Source of the DNA: Flexilinea sp.
GTDB taxonomy: Bacteria > Chloroflexota > Anaerolineae > Anaerolineales > Anaerolineaceae
Reading direction: 5' to 3'
Assembly (NCBI GenBank): GCA_026645735.1
Contig: JAPKMT010000002.1
Span: 62,001-126,000, forward strand
DNA length: 64,000 nt
Shown: positions 1-8,605 of the stretch, piece after piece
Layout of the letters: each line of letters opens with the position of its first letter
Position numbering within the stretch: the first letter of the stretch is position 1
Made by a program: the position numbers and the translations under genes
The notes under the pieces: model-generated
The model's input: only the letters and a program-made list of their open reading frames with translations
Told to the model about the DNA's origin: nothing
The model's database searches: none

Positions 1-1236
1 TTGATTACCGCCGCTCAGTTTTTTTACAGGATCATCAATATCCATCACTTTAATACTGAGCTGATTAATCATTTGATCGCAATTCTTTTCATCCCGCTTT
101 TGGTCGATTAATATTCTTTCACCTGCAGCCAAATCCACTAAACAGATATTTTTTAAAACGCTGATTTCCTGCAAGACACCATCATTTTTACGATCTTCTG
201 TAACAAAACCGATTTTCTTTTCAACACAAGCGCGAATATTATCAGGCCTAATTTCTTCACTGTTTAAGAAAACTTTTCCCTTTGCCCGTTTATTGGCACC
301 AAAAATACATCGAACCAGTTCAGTTCTCCCTGCTCCGACCAAACCTGAGAAACCGGCAATTTCTCCTTTGGATACTGAAAATGAGATATCTCGAACATAA
401 TGATTGATGTCCGTTAAATCTTGCACTTCAAGAACAACTTCGTTTTTATGAAATTGATGTTTGCCATTCTCGCCTTTTACACCGTATAAATCATTGATTT
501 CACGGCCGACCATCGCTTTAATCAGATCCTTTTGTAGCAAATCCTTCGTCGCCACTCCGTTCAGAATGAGTAATCCATCCCGAAGAACAGTAATACGATC
601 GGCAATCTCATAGATCTCACTGATCTTATGAGAAACAATGATGAAACCTACTCCTTCCGCCTTTAATTGACGGACTAAATCAAAAAGCATCTGAATTTCT
701 TTATTTGAAAGAGAAGCAGTTGGTTCATCAAGGATGATCGCTTTGGCTTCTGTTGAGACCGCTTTCAAGATTTCAACGACCTGCATTTGTGCGACAGATA
801 AGTTCATTACTTTTTCATATGGATCGATAAACGATTCCATGGCAAACAATTTCAAAAGGTTATATGTTTCTGCAGCCATTGCTTTATTATCGGAAATGAA
901 TCCTTTTTTATAAAATCGTTTATCTGTCAGAAAAATATTCTCAGAAACAGAGAAATCCGGTAAAAGGCTGAATTCCTGAGTCACTATGGAAACTCCACTC
1001 GCAATTGCTTCTCTCGTATTGTTAAATTGAACTGGTTTCCCCTCTACAAAAACTTGTCCTTCGTCAGTCTGATAAATACCGGTAATAATTTTTGAGAGTG
1101 TTGATTTTCCTGCACCATTTTCACCCATTAATGCATGCACTTCCCCATGCAATAATTCAAATGAAACGTTCCTTAACACAGGAGCTCCTGAAAAAGCTTT
1201 TGTTATACCGATTGCTTCAATTAATTTCGATTCCAA
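1..1236 (-). CDS. Sugar ABC transporter ATP-binding protein (RbsA/MglA/XylG type), 3' part outside window
   Basis: This is the ATPase subunit of a monosaccharide importer; the family has two fused ABC domains and powers uptake through a membrane permease. The reading frame is open for 412 codons from a TTG start (reverse strand, 1236) preceded by GGAGAG at 1244-1249. The first domain has Walker A GENGAGKST at residues 38-46 and Walker B ILDEPTASLS. The second domain begins near residue 245 with a degenerate Walker A (SGLVGAGRTEL), and the visible part ends exactly at the second signature LSGGNQ. About 80-90 C-terminal residues are outside the window. It lies 26 bases downstream of the SDR gene, so the two are probably co-transcribed. 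The sugar cannot be read from the sequence. Confidence 0.93.
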   Translation of the reverse strand, partial: MESKLIEAIGITKAFSGAPVLRNVSFELLHGEVHALMGENGAGKSTLSKIITGIYQTDEGQVFVEGKPVQFNNTREAIASGVSIVTQEFSLLPDFSVSENIFLTDKRFYKKGFISDNKAMAAETYNLLKLFAMESFIDPYEKVMNLSVAQMQVVEILKAVSTEAKAIILDEPTASLSNKEIQMLFDLVRQLKAEGVGFIIVSHKISEIYEIADRITVLRDGLLILNGVATKDLLQKDLIKAMVGREINDLYGVKGENGKHQFHKNEVVLEVQDLTDINHYVRDISFSVSKGEIAGFSGLVGAGRTELVRCIFGANKRAKGKVFLNSEEIRPDNIRACVEKKIGFVTEDRKNDGVLQEISVLKNICLVDLAAGERILIDQKRDEKNCDQMINQLSIKVMDIDDPVKKLSGGNQ

Positions 1237-1262
1237 GGATTCACTCTCCAGAATTAAACGCT

Positions 1263-2084
1263 TTACTTAGGTTCATCGATATTCCATGGCTGTCCGCCTG
1301 CCAGGCACCCGCCATCCACATGATATAACATTCCAGACATATAGGCAGATGCATCCGAAGCCAGTAATATGGTCATACCAATCAGATCCTGCGGAGTACC
1401 AGGCCGGGCCATTGCAATTCTGTCCAACATGTATTTTGATCGAACAGGATCATTCCACAATGGAGCAGTTAACGGGGTAGAGATATGTCCGGGGGAAATC
1501 GCATTGGATCGAATACCGTATTTTGCCCATTCGATTGCCTGAGCCCTGGTTATCGCCGCAACACCGCTTTTACTGGCTCCATAAATGCCGTTACCGCCAA
1601 GCATCATGACTGCGTTATAGGAACAGACATTAATAATGCTTCCTTTTTGTCGCTGAATCATATGTTTGGCTGTTTCCTGACTCATGAAGTACATTCCCTT
1701 GAGATTTACACCGATAATTCGATCGAACGTTTGCTCATCGGCATATAAACATCCCATTCTTTTATTGATTCCTGCGCAGTTGATCAAAACATCAATTTTG
1801 CCAAATCGTTCCATCGTTTTTTCAACACAGGAATGGATGGAATCAAGATTCAACAAATCTGTCTTGATGGAGATAACCTCACCGTCATCCTCAATAATTT
1901 CATCTGCAACTTTTTGCATTCCGTTCAGGTCCACATCCGACAAAGCTATCGCAGCTCCCGCCTGAGATAAGGATTTTGCCATTTCACCGCCAATAGCTCC
2001 GCCGCCGCCTGTGATTAACACAACTTTATTTTCCAAACTAAAAAGCTCAAGCAATTTTTTGCTAATATCCCGTGACATTTTCAT
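1263..2084 (-). CDS. SDR family NAD(P)-dependent oxidoreductase
   Basis: A classical short-chain dehydrogenase/reductase of 273 aa (the family is usually about 250-280). The cofactor-binding motif TGGGGAIG is at residues 25-32, the NAG motif appears as NCAG near residue 98, and the catalytic Tyr-Lys is in YGASKSG near residue 168. The C-terminal stretch DGG is typical. The family oxidises or reduces sugars, sugar acids or polyols. Its place just ahead of a sugar ABC transporter ATPase suggests a role in catabolism of the imported sugar (for example a gluconate or deoxygluconate type dehydrogenase). Substrate is inferred only from context. Two start codons are close together (2084 and 2078); GAGG lies nearer the ideal distance for the second. 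Confidence 0.9.
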   Translation of the reverse strand: MKMSRDISKKLLELFSLENKVVLITGGGGAIGGEMAKSLSQAGAAIALSDVDLNGMQKVADEIIEDDGEVISIKTDLLNLDSIHSCVEKTMERFGKIDVLINCAGINKRMGCLYADEQTFDRIIGVNLKGMYFMSQETAKHMIQRQKGSIINVCSYNAVMMLGGNGIYGASKSGVAAITRAQAIEWAKYGIRSNAISPGHISTPLTAPLWNDPVRSKYMLDRIAMARPGTPQDLIGMTILLASDASAYMSGMLYHVDGGCLAGGQPWNIDEPK

Positions 2085-2112
2085 GATCCTCGATCTAGTG
2101 GAAATTTTTTAC

Positions 2113-2148
2113 TTGATATCTGTATGCTGTCTACTTGTATGATATCTA
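2113..2148 (-). promoter_or_regulatory. Possible operator upstream of the SDR/sugar transporter operon
   Basis: Two GATATC palindromes at 2115-2120 and 2141-2146 flank related sequence (CTGTATG and CTTGTATGATATC), about 30-60 bases ahead of the SDR start. The TTGTATGATA-like piece resembles operators of FadR-type GntR regulators, which often control sugar-acid operons. No regulator gene lies in the window. This is a weak call from local symmetry only. Confidence 0.25.
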
Positions 2149-2409
2149 ACTATTTCCAATTATAGGATTATTTTTTTGCATTGCTGTCATAATTTTTGCA
2201 ACAGAACTTATGTGATAAATATCCTATTATCGGAATTTCAATAATCGCATAATCCGAGGTGGAATCAGAATTCTTGCGTTACGGACGATTTTAGGAACGT
2301 TAAATTCCTCATGAAAATCAAGAAACCTTACGGATTCATGGCGTGTTAAAAATCAATACGCCGCATCTCGAATCGCTTTTTCGAAAAACAAAATGTGGGA
2401 ATATCCAAC

Positions 2410-2484
2410 AGCAATTCGAAATATGGGGAGGATTCTTTATTGTTGTGATTGATTCGAAAAGCAAGTCAATATTTCGAATTACTG
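2410..2484. repeat. Dispersed AATTCGAAATATG repeat, short form
   Basis: Starts CAGCAATTCGAAATATG and ends CAATATTTCGAATTACTG, the inverse of the start. The 75-base copy lacks the long central hairpin of the full copies but keeps an internal TTATTGTTGTG fragment. It lies in the 495-base gap between the SDR gene and the secreted-protein gene. The rest of that gap shows nothing else apart from the promoter at 2514-2522 and the possible operator near 2130. Confidence 0.8.
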
Positions 2485-2513
2485 AATATTCAAAACAATA
2501 TGAGTAATAAATT

Positions 2514-2522
2514 TGCTATAAT
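2514..2522 (+). promoter_or_regulatory. Extended -10 promoter for the secreted protein gene
   Basis: TGCTATAAT is an extended -10 (TGN plus a consensus TATAAT at 2517-2522), 58 bases ahead of the ATG at 2580. No good -35 is seen at 16-18 bases, as is usual for extended -10 promoters. Confidence 0.45.
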
Positions 2523-2579
2523 AATATAAAGAAATAAACATTGATTTCAATTATTAATCAATTACGAATAGGAGGTACC

Positions 2580-3275
2580 ATGCAATTCAGAAGATGGACA
2601 ATTCTCGGAGTTTTACTACTCATTCTTTTTGCAGGATTTGTCAGTGTCCAGGGACAAGGCTTTGAAGAAACGTTTGACAAGGATTTCTGGGATCGTGGTT
2701 GGGAGAAACAGGTTATCGCCGGAAACCCCGATGGTTTTTTCTACAATTTAGGAAAGAAACGCCTCTCATTTAACCTCCCCGGTCTTGAGACTAACGCGCT
2801 CGCCATTAATCCCAAAGTCACAGCAGCAGACATTAAAGTTGAAGCGACCTTTGAGAATATTCATTCGACTGTCGCTTCCTATTCAGTTATTTGCAGAGCC
2901 TCTGAAGATGGCTGGTATGAGTTCAGAATCTATGTTGCCGGACCGGAAGCTGGATCGTACAAAGTATATAAATATGACAGTTATCTAAAGGAGCAGCTTA
3001 AAACTCCTTATGTAATTCTGCATCCCGGGATGGATCGATTTTTTACCAATGACATAAAACTGGGAATGAATAAAAAGAATAAAATCGGTTTAATTTGCGA
3101 GGGGGAATCCATCCGCATTTTTATTAACGATAAAGAACAATTTCCCGTGAAGTATGCTGGAATTACCGACAGCGATTTTTCCGAAGGGGGCATCGGTTTT
3201 GGTGTTCAATCCTACAGCGAAGGAATTGTAGATGTCGATATTGTAAAATTTACTGCTGAGAAACCTACGGAATAA
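2580..3275 (+). CDS. Secreted protein with LamG/DUF1080-like beta-sandwich domain
   Basis: A 231-aa exported protein. The start is the ATG at 2580, preceded by AGGAGG, rather than the in-frame codon at 2541. Residues 1-26 form a signal peptide (MQFRRW, then a hydrophobic run ending before QGQGFEETF). The mature part opens with FEETFDKDFWDRGWE and continues with alternating beta strands, including YSVICRASEDGWYEFRIY and NKIGLICEGESIRIFINDKE. These are typical of concanavalin-like or 3-keto-disaccharide-hydrolase-like carbohydrate-associated domains. No catalytic residues can be assigned. It has its own promoter and terminator, so it is probably monocistronic. Confidence 0.75.
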   Translation: MQFRRWTILGVLLLILFAGFVSVQGQGFEETFDKDFWDRGWEKQVIAGNPDGFFYNLGKKRLSFNLPGLETNALAINPKVTAADIKVEATFENIHSTVASYSVICRASEDGWYEFRIYVAGPEAGSYKVYKYDSYLKEQLKTPYVILHPGMDRFFTNDIKLGMNKKNKIGLICEGESIRIFINDKEQFPVKYAGITDSDFSEGGIGFGVQSYSEGIVDVDIVKFTAEKPTE

Positions 3276-3303
3276 TAGTTGATTGGCTTTTCTATTTGAC
3301 TTG

Positions 3304-3335
3304 AATCGGGGAAAATATTTCCCCGATTTTATTTT
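3304..3335 (+). terminator. Intrinsic terminator after the secreted protein gene
   Basis: AATCGGGGAAA (3304-3314) pairs perfectly with TTTCCCCGATT (3318-3328), with a 3-base loop, followed by TTATTTT. Confidence 0.85.
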
Positions 3336-3364
3336 CACAGAGTCTGAAAGACTGATATCCGATT

Positions 3365-4057
3365 TTGAAATTTTCCAACAAACAATCAATGATTATACAA
3401 TCCTTCCATGAAGAGAACTCGAATGCTTTATTGAAAATTGCAGCCGATACAGCTTTCTTTGGCAATCCGGTGGAAGCATTCTTAGAAGACAGACGCTTGT
3501 TTTGTGATATTTTTTATCTATATTACATAACTTATCAGCCACAGAATTGCTGGGTAGCCATGGATCATCAGGCTGTAATTGGATTTCTGGTTGGCTGCCT
3601 TGATTCCAGAGTTCAAGCTCATCAATGGAGAAATTCAATCCTTCCTCGAATCCTTAAAAATATAGTTCTGCGAAAATATAAAATTGGCTCGTTAACCAGG
3701 GATTTCCTCCTCCAATTGTTGCAATCACGGTTAACTGAAAAAAAGAACAAGATTGATTTATCGTTATATCCCGCCCATTTGCATATTAATGTGGACGCAA
3801 ATTGGAGAGGCAGAGGTGTCGGGAAAAAGCTTCTGGAAAAATATATTGAGCATCTGTCACAAAACCATATTCCCGGTGTTCATCTTAACACGACTGACCA
3901 AAACATTTCTGCGTGCAAATTATATGAAAGGATGGGTTTTCAACTTTTAAGCTCACATTCAACCAGATTATGGTCCCACTTGATATCCAATTCCGTTGAA
4001 TTACGCCTTTATGGGCTAAGACTAACCGATTCAATGAATATCGATCAAATGGAATGA
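3365..4057 (+). CDS. GNAT family N-acetyltransferase
   Basis: A probable acetyl-CoA-dependent acetyltransferase of up to 230 aa. The acetyl-CoA binding motif A is seen in the C-terminal half as VDANWRGRGVGKKLLEKYIEHL (Q/R-x-x-G-x-G/A pattern). It is followed by the motif B-like segment HLNTTDQNISACKLYERMGF. Substrate unknown. The start is uncertain: TTG at 3365 or ATG at 3389, neither with a clear ribosome binding site. The stop lies one base from the stop of the convergent PIG-L gene. Confidence 0.85.
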   Translation: MKFSNKQSMIIQSFHEENSNALLKIAADTAFFGNPVEAFLEDRRLFCDIFYLYYITYQPQNCWVAMDHQAVIGFLVGCLDSRVQAHQWRNSILPRILKNIVLRKYKIGSLTRDFLLQLLQSRLTEKKNKIDLSLYPAHLHINVDANWRGRGVGKKLLEKYIEHLSQNHIPGVHLNTTDQNISACKLYERMGFQLLSSHSTRLWSHLISNSVELRLYGLRLTDSMNIDQME

Positions 4058-4058
4058 A

Positions 4059-5543
4059 TCAATTAGAATGGGAAAGAACTGCATAATGCCAGGAGGTTGT
4101 GTCAATCATTGCTGAACCTCGCCACGTTTCTGCTGAAAATCCGATCACATCAGGATTTCCCATATCATCAAGACTAAAACAAGACATAAAATAACGATTC
4201 GGCAACAAGGATAAATTCAATTTTTCTTTTTCTTCAAATGTTCTTCCATCGGATAATTTGACTAAAATGCGGTAGGTGATCCATTTATGCAGATGCCCTC
4301 TTGTCTCTGCAATCAGGCACACCTTTTCTGCCAGGCGGCCAACTTGGATTGAAACAAGATCGGCTCCTGAAATTGTGAATTTTTGAAAACCTTCTTTAAC
4401 TGAATCGTAAATGGTTATGTTGTTTGTTTGTTCTAACTCAAAATCACTGATTTGCTCAAAAGCCAGTAAAGGCAATTGGATCTCAGGTAATTCAAAAAAT
4501 ATTTCGTTTGCTCGCGCAAAACTGTTCAGGTATTTGCTTCGTAATTTTTGTTGCGTTTTATACGTTTTTATTGCCGCCTTTTTTAATAAGAATTCATCTG
4601 CCTGGATAGCATAATTCATCCATTTTTGTCCATTATTGGATAACGCTGCCGGCGGATGAATTGCTGTATTTATACCGGTTTCTTCTGATAAAGGGTATCC
4701 GGGATAATGGACCAAATAACCAAATACTCGAATCGCAGTCTGGTTTTTAGATTCATAATCTGCAACAGCAAATTGAGCGAAGTTACTGACTGCCCGATGA
4801 TCGCTGTTGGTATCTTCCGGATGGGGAATGATTACCATGTCTGGCTGAAGGTCTGTTAATAGTTGAAGTAAATCATGATATAAATCCACACCTTGATAAA
4901 TCGACTTCTTGTTATAAGTCAGTTCATAAGGGCTTTTTGAGACATGCGTAAATCGTCCCATTAAATTGGAGTCAATCCATGGATTACTCCACATACTTTG
5001 CAGTGAAGAATCAGGATATCCCAGGAAAAAAATATTATCTTCGGAAATGCCAAGGATTGAAAGAGCTTTTATTGTCTCTTGCTGCCGTTCGCGACCATAT
5101 TGAATGTAATCGTTCGATATGGGTAAAAGTTTGTAATCTGAAAAAGTTGGTCCGGCTGATAATCCATCGCCATTCGTCACCACCACAACATAAACCTCTC
5201 CCCCGTTTTTCCGAACTGCCTGGATCAACCCTGCAGACCCCAGCGATTCATCATCAGGATGAGGCGCTATGATCATTATGCGATTCACATTTGTGAGATC
5301 AAACGCTGTCACGTTGTCTGAACAGACACTTGAGACAGCCATAACGTTATCGGCCGTCAATCCCAGGGAAGAAAATTGGATCAAAATAAGGAGAAATATT
5401 ATAAAAATTGTTCGAATATCAATGATCCATTTATGAGTACTCTGGCAATATGATTTATATAGCCTTCTAATTTTATATGATGCAAAAGAGGGTTTCGGTT
5501 GATTTTGTTCCTGTACTTGCCCAATCATATTATTCATATTCAT
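4059..5543 (-). CDS. PIG-L (LmbE-like) family deacetylase, membrane anchored
   Basis: A zinc-dependent deacetylase of the PIG-L/LmbE family, which removes N-acetyl groups from GlcNAc-containing lipids, antibiotics or thiols. The zinc motif PHPDDESLG is near residue 93 and the second metal ligand region is IIPHPEDTNSDHRAV near residue 238. A hydrophobic segment at about residues 43-62 (TIFIIFLLILIQFSSLGLTA) anchors or exports the protein. At 494 aa it is much longer than the roughly 230-aa catalytic core; the extra C-terminal 150 residues look like a beta-rich accessory domain. Substrate not predictable. Confidence 0.88.
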   Translation of the reverse strand: MNMNNMIGQVQEQNQPKPSFASYKIRRLYKSYCQSTHKWIIDIRTIFIIFLLILIQFSSLGLTADNVMAVSSVCSDNVTAFDLTNVNRIMIIAPHPDDESLGSAGLIQAVRKNGGEVYVVVVTNGDGLSAGPTFSDYKLLPISNDYIQYGRERQQETIKALSILGISEDNIFFLGYPDSSLQSMWSNPWIDSNLMGRFTHVSKSPYELTYNKKSIYQGVDLYHDLLQLLTDLQPDMVIIPHPEDTNSDHRAVSNFAQFAVADYESKNQTAIRVFGYLVHYPGYPLSEETGINTAIHPPAALSNNGQKWMNYAIQADEFLLKKAAIKTYKTQQKLRSKYLNSFARANEIFFELPEIQLPLLAFEQISDFELEQTNNITIYDSVKEGFQKFTISGADLVSIQVGRLAEKVCLIAETRGHLHKWITYRILVKLSDGRTFEEKEKLNLSLLPNRYFMSCFSLDDMGNPDVIGFSAETWRGSAMIDTTSWHYAVLSHSN

Positions 5544-5650
5544 CCATGACCATTATGATTGATTGTACGTTATCTGGTTTGGAAAAGAAATCCTATATAA
5601 ATATGGTTATGCAGTTTAATTTGATAAAACTGAGCCAGAATAATTCCTTA

Positions 5651-5744
5651 AATCGAAAGAGTCCGGCATCCCTGAGGGATGCCGGACTCTTTGTTTGCGC
5701 CCCGGGGGGGACTCGAACCCTCAACCTTTTGATTCAAAGTCATA
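5651..5744. repeat. Direct repeat: tRNA-Arg 3' fragment plus terminator (att-like, left)
   Basis: About 90 bases near-identical to 8512-8605. It holds the terminator hairpin and the last 46-48 bases of the tRNA-Arg gene on the reverse strand (acceptor 3' strand, T-arm, variable loop, anticodon loop with TTTG for TTCG). The match stops at the anticodon arm (plus-strand AAAGTCA), and the tRNA 5' half is absent. This is the classic footprint of integration into a tRNA gene. Confidence 0.8.
5654..5693 (-). terminator. Displaced tRNA-Arg terminator
   Basis: AAAGAGTCCGGCATCCC pairs with GGGATGCCGGACTCTTT around a two-base loop: a 17-bp perfect stem with A/T tails on both sides. It is the partner of the hairpin at 8514-8552 that follows the intact tRNA-Arg, and is probably the original terminator displaced by integration. 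Confidence 0.75.
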
Positions 5745-6040
5745 TTGCTAAATAATCCTAATAGCTGTAAAAAGTTATATCTCAATTTGAAATATTGAAT
5801 ATATCCTATAAAATACCTTTTATCGATAAAATATTTTTAAATCAAATGGTTTTTACAAGAATATTATCGATAAGTAATCAACTTTGTATTAATATATAAC
5901 GCTTATATATATTATATAACATACTTTTTATTACTTTTATGTTACTTTTTTTATTATTATAAATAATTAATTTGAGTTATTATTTAAAATATTAAATTAT
6001 TTTAACAATACATAGATTACTTATTTTGAAAGGATTTTTT
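5745..6040. other. AT-rich intergenic, nothing else recognised
   Basis: About 300 bases of very AT-rich DNA inside the island's left end. Several ATATA runs resemble -10 elements but none stands out. Confidence 0.5.
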
Positions 6041-6274
6041 ATGGGATTAACTAAGTGCACCGATTGTGGAAAAGAAATTTCAACTTCAGCAGATTCATGT
6101 CCATTTTGTGGAAAACCAATGTCTTCTATAATTAAATGTCCGAATTGTAAGTCATCTGATGTCGAGAAAATAAGTACCTCTAGTAAAGTTGGTTCAGCCG
6201 TACTATTTGGAGTTTTTGCGATGGGAAAAATAAATAAATCATATGAATGCAAAAAATGTGGATATAAATGGTAA
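6041..6274 (+). CDS. Small double zinc-ribbon protein
   Basis: A 77-aa protein starting at the ATG at 6041, with GAAAGGA seven bases upstream. It holds three Cys pairs: CTDCGK, CPFCGKP and CPNCKSSD, plus CKKCGYKW at the end. The arrangement is two zinc ribbons around a short hydrophobic Gly/Ala segment (VGSAVLFGVFAMGKI). Such proteins are common in island DNA and in bacterial membrane-associated zinc-ribbon families; the function is unknown. Lies inside the tRNA-Arg island. Confidence 0.7.
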   Translation: MGLTKCTDCGKEISTSADSCPFCGKPMSSIIKCPNCKSSDVEKISTSSKVGSAVLFGVFAMGKINKSYECKKCGYKW

Positions 6275-6473
6275 ATTGAATAATAATATCAAGATAAATA
6301 AGATGAAAATTGATTATGCAACCTTTTTTCTGTAAATGAAAGTCAGGAATACTCATCGTTTAATATGTTACACCAACTTTTAGTGCTTTAGACAATTTTT
6401 TATTCGCATTATTTCGTATATGACTATTTTTATTTATTCCATGCTTTTTTCCATAATTTGAAAGGAGATTTGA

Positions 6474-6701
6474 ATGCCTATCACCCCTAATAATCCACCG
6501 AAAACTGAATATGGCTTTTGTTCAGCAATAGATAAAGAAGTTTCAATTCATATTGAATCAAATCGATTACTTGAAAATTATATAGCTGCTACATGCAATG
6601 ATTGCGTTATGAGCCAATGTAAGCATCCAGAATGTGACTATTATGTTGGTGATGTTCCAACAGGCACCATTCGTACTACAAAATATTTTTGCAAAAAATG
6701 A
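6474..6701 (+). CDS. Cys-rich small protein, unknown function
   Basis: A 75-aa protein with a good ribosome binding site (AAAGGAG, spacing 6) before the ATG at 6474. Six cysteines, including CNDCVMSQCKHPEC, suggest a metal-binding knuckle. No signal peptide or membrane segment. I do not recognise the family. It is 200 bases downstream of the zinc-ribbon gene on the same strand. Confidence 0.6.
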   Translation: MPITPNNPPKTEYGFCSAIDKEVSIHIESNRLLENYIAATCNDCVMSQCKHPECDYYVGDVPTGTIRTTKYFCKK

Positions 6702-6821
6702 TTTTCCATTAATTTGATCATATAAAAAAAGCCCCGAAGAAATTTAGTAGGGGTATCAAAAATATTTATCAACTTACTTAATAGCTAAAATTTCATCTTG
6801 GCTTATATCGAATAAAAGAAT

Positions 6822-7511
6822 TTATTGGACTTGTTCGATACCAACCCAAGCAATACTGTTAATAAAACTTCCTTCAAGAAATCTAACCTTTGCTTGAGAA
6901 ATTGTCTTTTCCAATACAATTACTCTTGTTCCGGATGCTACCGTAAAAGCTTCACCGTTAATTATCATTGCTGAAAAACCATAATCATCATTTTTTAGTA
7001 AAGTATCTATTAATTTTGAATAATTTTCTTTTGAAGTTGCGCACAAAATTTCAAGATCGCGATCTCCTTTAACGTACATAGCAACTGCATTACTTGGAAT
7101 ATTTTCATTTATGACATTTTTTGTAGCCTCATATTGCCAATTATTAAATTTTTTCATAATTGCAGTATCCAACCATATGTTATTTACGTCGGCAAGAGTG
7201 AGATTAAATTTTTCTGCTGTTTCCTGAAATATTTCATCAGAATATTTATCGCCGACATACCTACCCTCAACTTGGTCATAATAGTCATATCTTTGTTTGA
7301 TAAATATATAAATTTGTAATTTTCTGTTGTCTTCAGTTGGTTTTGGTGGCAATGTGGCTTTTGGAGTATAAATTGCAGTAATTATTAGTTCTGCGACTTT
7401 TGTTTCAATAGCATCAGATTGATCGACATAATTTGACAGATTATGATTACATGATATTGAAGATAATACACATATAACCGATAATATAATAGTAATAATT
7501 ATATTCTTCAT
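6822..7511 (-). CDS. Putative lipoprotein, unknown function
   Basis: A 229-aa exported lipoprotein. The hydrophobic signal MKNIIITIILSVICVLSS ends in a lipobox-like SSISC, with the acceptor Cys at residue 21. The mature part has a Thr/Pro linker (TPKATLPPKPTEDN) and then a folded domain. The start of the next lipoprotein is 13 bases upstream of it on the same strand, so they form a two-gene operon inside the tRNA-Arg island. No enzymatic motif seen. Confidence 0.65.
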   Translation of the reverse strand: MKNIIITIILSVICVLSSISCNHNLSNYVDQSDAIETKVAELIITAIYTPKATLPPKPTEDNRKLQIYIFIKQRYDYYDQVEGRYVGDKYSDEIFQETAEKFNLTLADVNNIWLDTAIMKKFNNWQYEATKNVINENIPSNAVAMYVKGDRDLEILCATSKENYSKLIDTLLKNDDYGFSAMIINGEAFTVASGTRVIVLEKTISQAKVRFLEGSFINSIAWVGIEQVQ

Positions 7512-7524
7512 TTATCATCTTCCT

Positions 7525-8262
7525 TTATTGACAATACTGAACACCATTTAAACACTTACGTAATTCAGGAAAGGTAATCGCAAGTTTTTCAAACAATATT
7601 AGAAACTCATTATTTTTATCGGAAATCTCATCATTACTTAGCACGACTGTCGACTTTGCCGCATTACATAGCAAGATATAAACAGCATGTAAGTCTAATA
7701 AATTATTGTAAGGAGTCTCATATTCATCAACAGAATTCTTAAGTATTGACATTATCTCTCGTGTTTCTGTTATGCCATCCTCAATAATCGTTATTGCGCC
7801 AATATCTTTTATTTCCTTCATATAATCTATCTCTGCAGATATTTTTGCGACTCCCAATGTAGTCAATAAAAATAGTGTAGATTTATGATCATTTATATTT
7901 TTACAAAAATTATTATTCGAATATATGGTTCTTGCTGTATTTAGTAATTTTGTAACATATTGCGTTTTCAATACTGCTTGTTGAGTCGCTGTTAATTTTG
8001 TAACATATTGCGTTCTCAATATTGCTTGTTGAGCCGCTGTAAATTGAGTAGAAGCTTGTTCTGTATATTTTTGTTGAGGCGTATCTTGTTGAGATGTGGA
8101 TGTAATAATTGGAGTAGAAGAATTAAAATTTTGCGCAAAATAGGTTTTTGCAACAGATGTTCGAATTGCTTGTTCAGTTCGAACTATTGGTTCAACTGGA
8201 AGATTTGAACATCCCGAAATAAGAAAAGCGAATAACACTAGCAACCGCAAATAATATTTCAT
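7525..8262 (-). CDS. Putative lipoprotein with tandem 16-residue repeats
   Basis: A 245-aa lipoprotein with signal MKYYLRLLVLFAFLISGC (acceptor Cys at residue 18). A Gln/Thr-rich region follows the signal. It contains two near-identical tandem units, AAQQAILRTQYVTKLT and ATQQAVLKTQYVTKLL, encoded by a 48-base direct repeat. The C-terminal half has scattered Cys residues (C122, C202, C239, C244, approximate). First gene of the two-lipoprotein operon; function unknown. Confidence 0.65.
   Translation of the reverse strand: MKYYLRLLVLFAFLISGCSNLPVEPIVRTEQAIRTSVAKTYFAQNFNSSTPIITSTSQQDTPQQKYTEQASTQFTAAQQAILRTQYVTKLTATQQAVLKTQYVTKLLNTARTIYSNNNFCKNINDHKSTLFLLTTLGVAKISAEIDYMKEIKDIGAITIIEDGITETREIMSILKNSVDEYETPYNNLLDLHAVYILLCNAAKSTVVLSNDEISDKNNEFLILFEKLAITFPELRKCLNGVQYCQ
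7946..8041. repeat. 48-base tandem repeat (2 units) within lipoprotein gene
   Basis: Units 7946-7993 and 7994-8041 each begin AATTTTGTAACATATTGCG and differ at a few positions. The period is 16 codons, so copy-number change would keep the reading frame. Confidence 0.85.
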
Positions 8263-8511
8263 AATATATGCTTAATTGTATCAGTAATAATTTCAATATT
8301 TTATATTATTTTAACAAGATTATTTCAAAAAGATAGTTTAGATCATTACTGATATTATTGCCATACATAACTAAATTTAATACTGACACCAATTTATAGT
8401 AATAAGTAGAATTTTTTTGTAAAATGTATGTTGTCTGGTCTGTAAAAGAGATTTAAAACAAATGTTGATTACCCAGCCTTATTCGATTGATTTAATTCAG
8501 AAAAGCCCGTT

Positions 8512-8605
8512 TATCGAAAGAGTCCGGCATCCTGAGAGATGTCGGACTCTTTCTTTTGCGCCCCCGGGGGGACTCGAACCCTCAACCTTTTGATTCGAAG
8601 TCAAC
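8512..8605. repeat. Direct repeat: tRNA-Arg 3' half plus terminator (att-like, right)
   Basis: Partner of 5651-5744. It covers the terminator hairpin and the 3' half of the intact tRNA-Arg. Differences are one missing base in the hairpin loop region, a C/G shift in the acceptor run and one G/A in the anticodon loop. Confidence 0.8.
8514..8552 (-). terminator. Terminator of tRNA-Arg
   Basis: AAAGAGTCCGGCATC pairs with GATGTCGGACTCTTT (one G-T pair) directly downstream of the tRNA 3' end on the reverse strand. The T-rich tail of the reverse-strand transcript is short (TTTC). Confidence 0.7.

Larger units (their letters stand above)
5651..8605. mobile_element. Small genomic island in tRNA-Arg(TCG), no integrase
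   Basis: The DNA between the two tRNA-Arg 3' repeats is clearly more AT-rich than its surroundings. It contains only genes that look foreign: a zinc-ribbon protein, a Cys-rich small protein and two lipoproteins. The intact tRNA (8559-8631) flanks one end and the truncated copy the other, as expected for tyrosine-recombinase integration. No integrase, excisionase or replication gene fits in the island. It is therefore either a remnant or a passively mobilised satellite. Confidence 0.7.

Noticed and set aside
5477-5755. Forward-strand ORF across the tRNA-Arg fragment
   Set aside because: It crosses the terminator hairpin and tRNA remnant, and has no ribosome binding site; a chance open frame.
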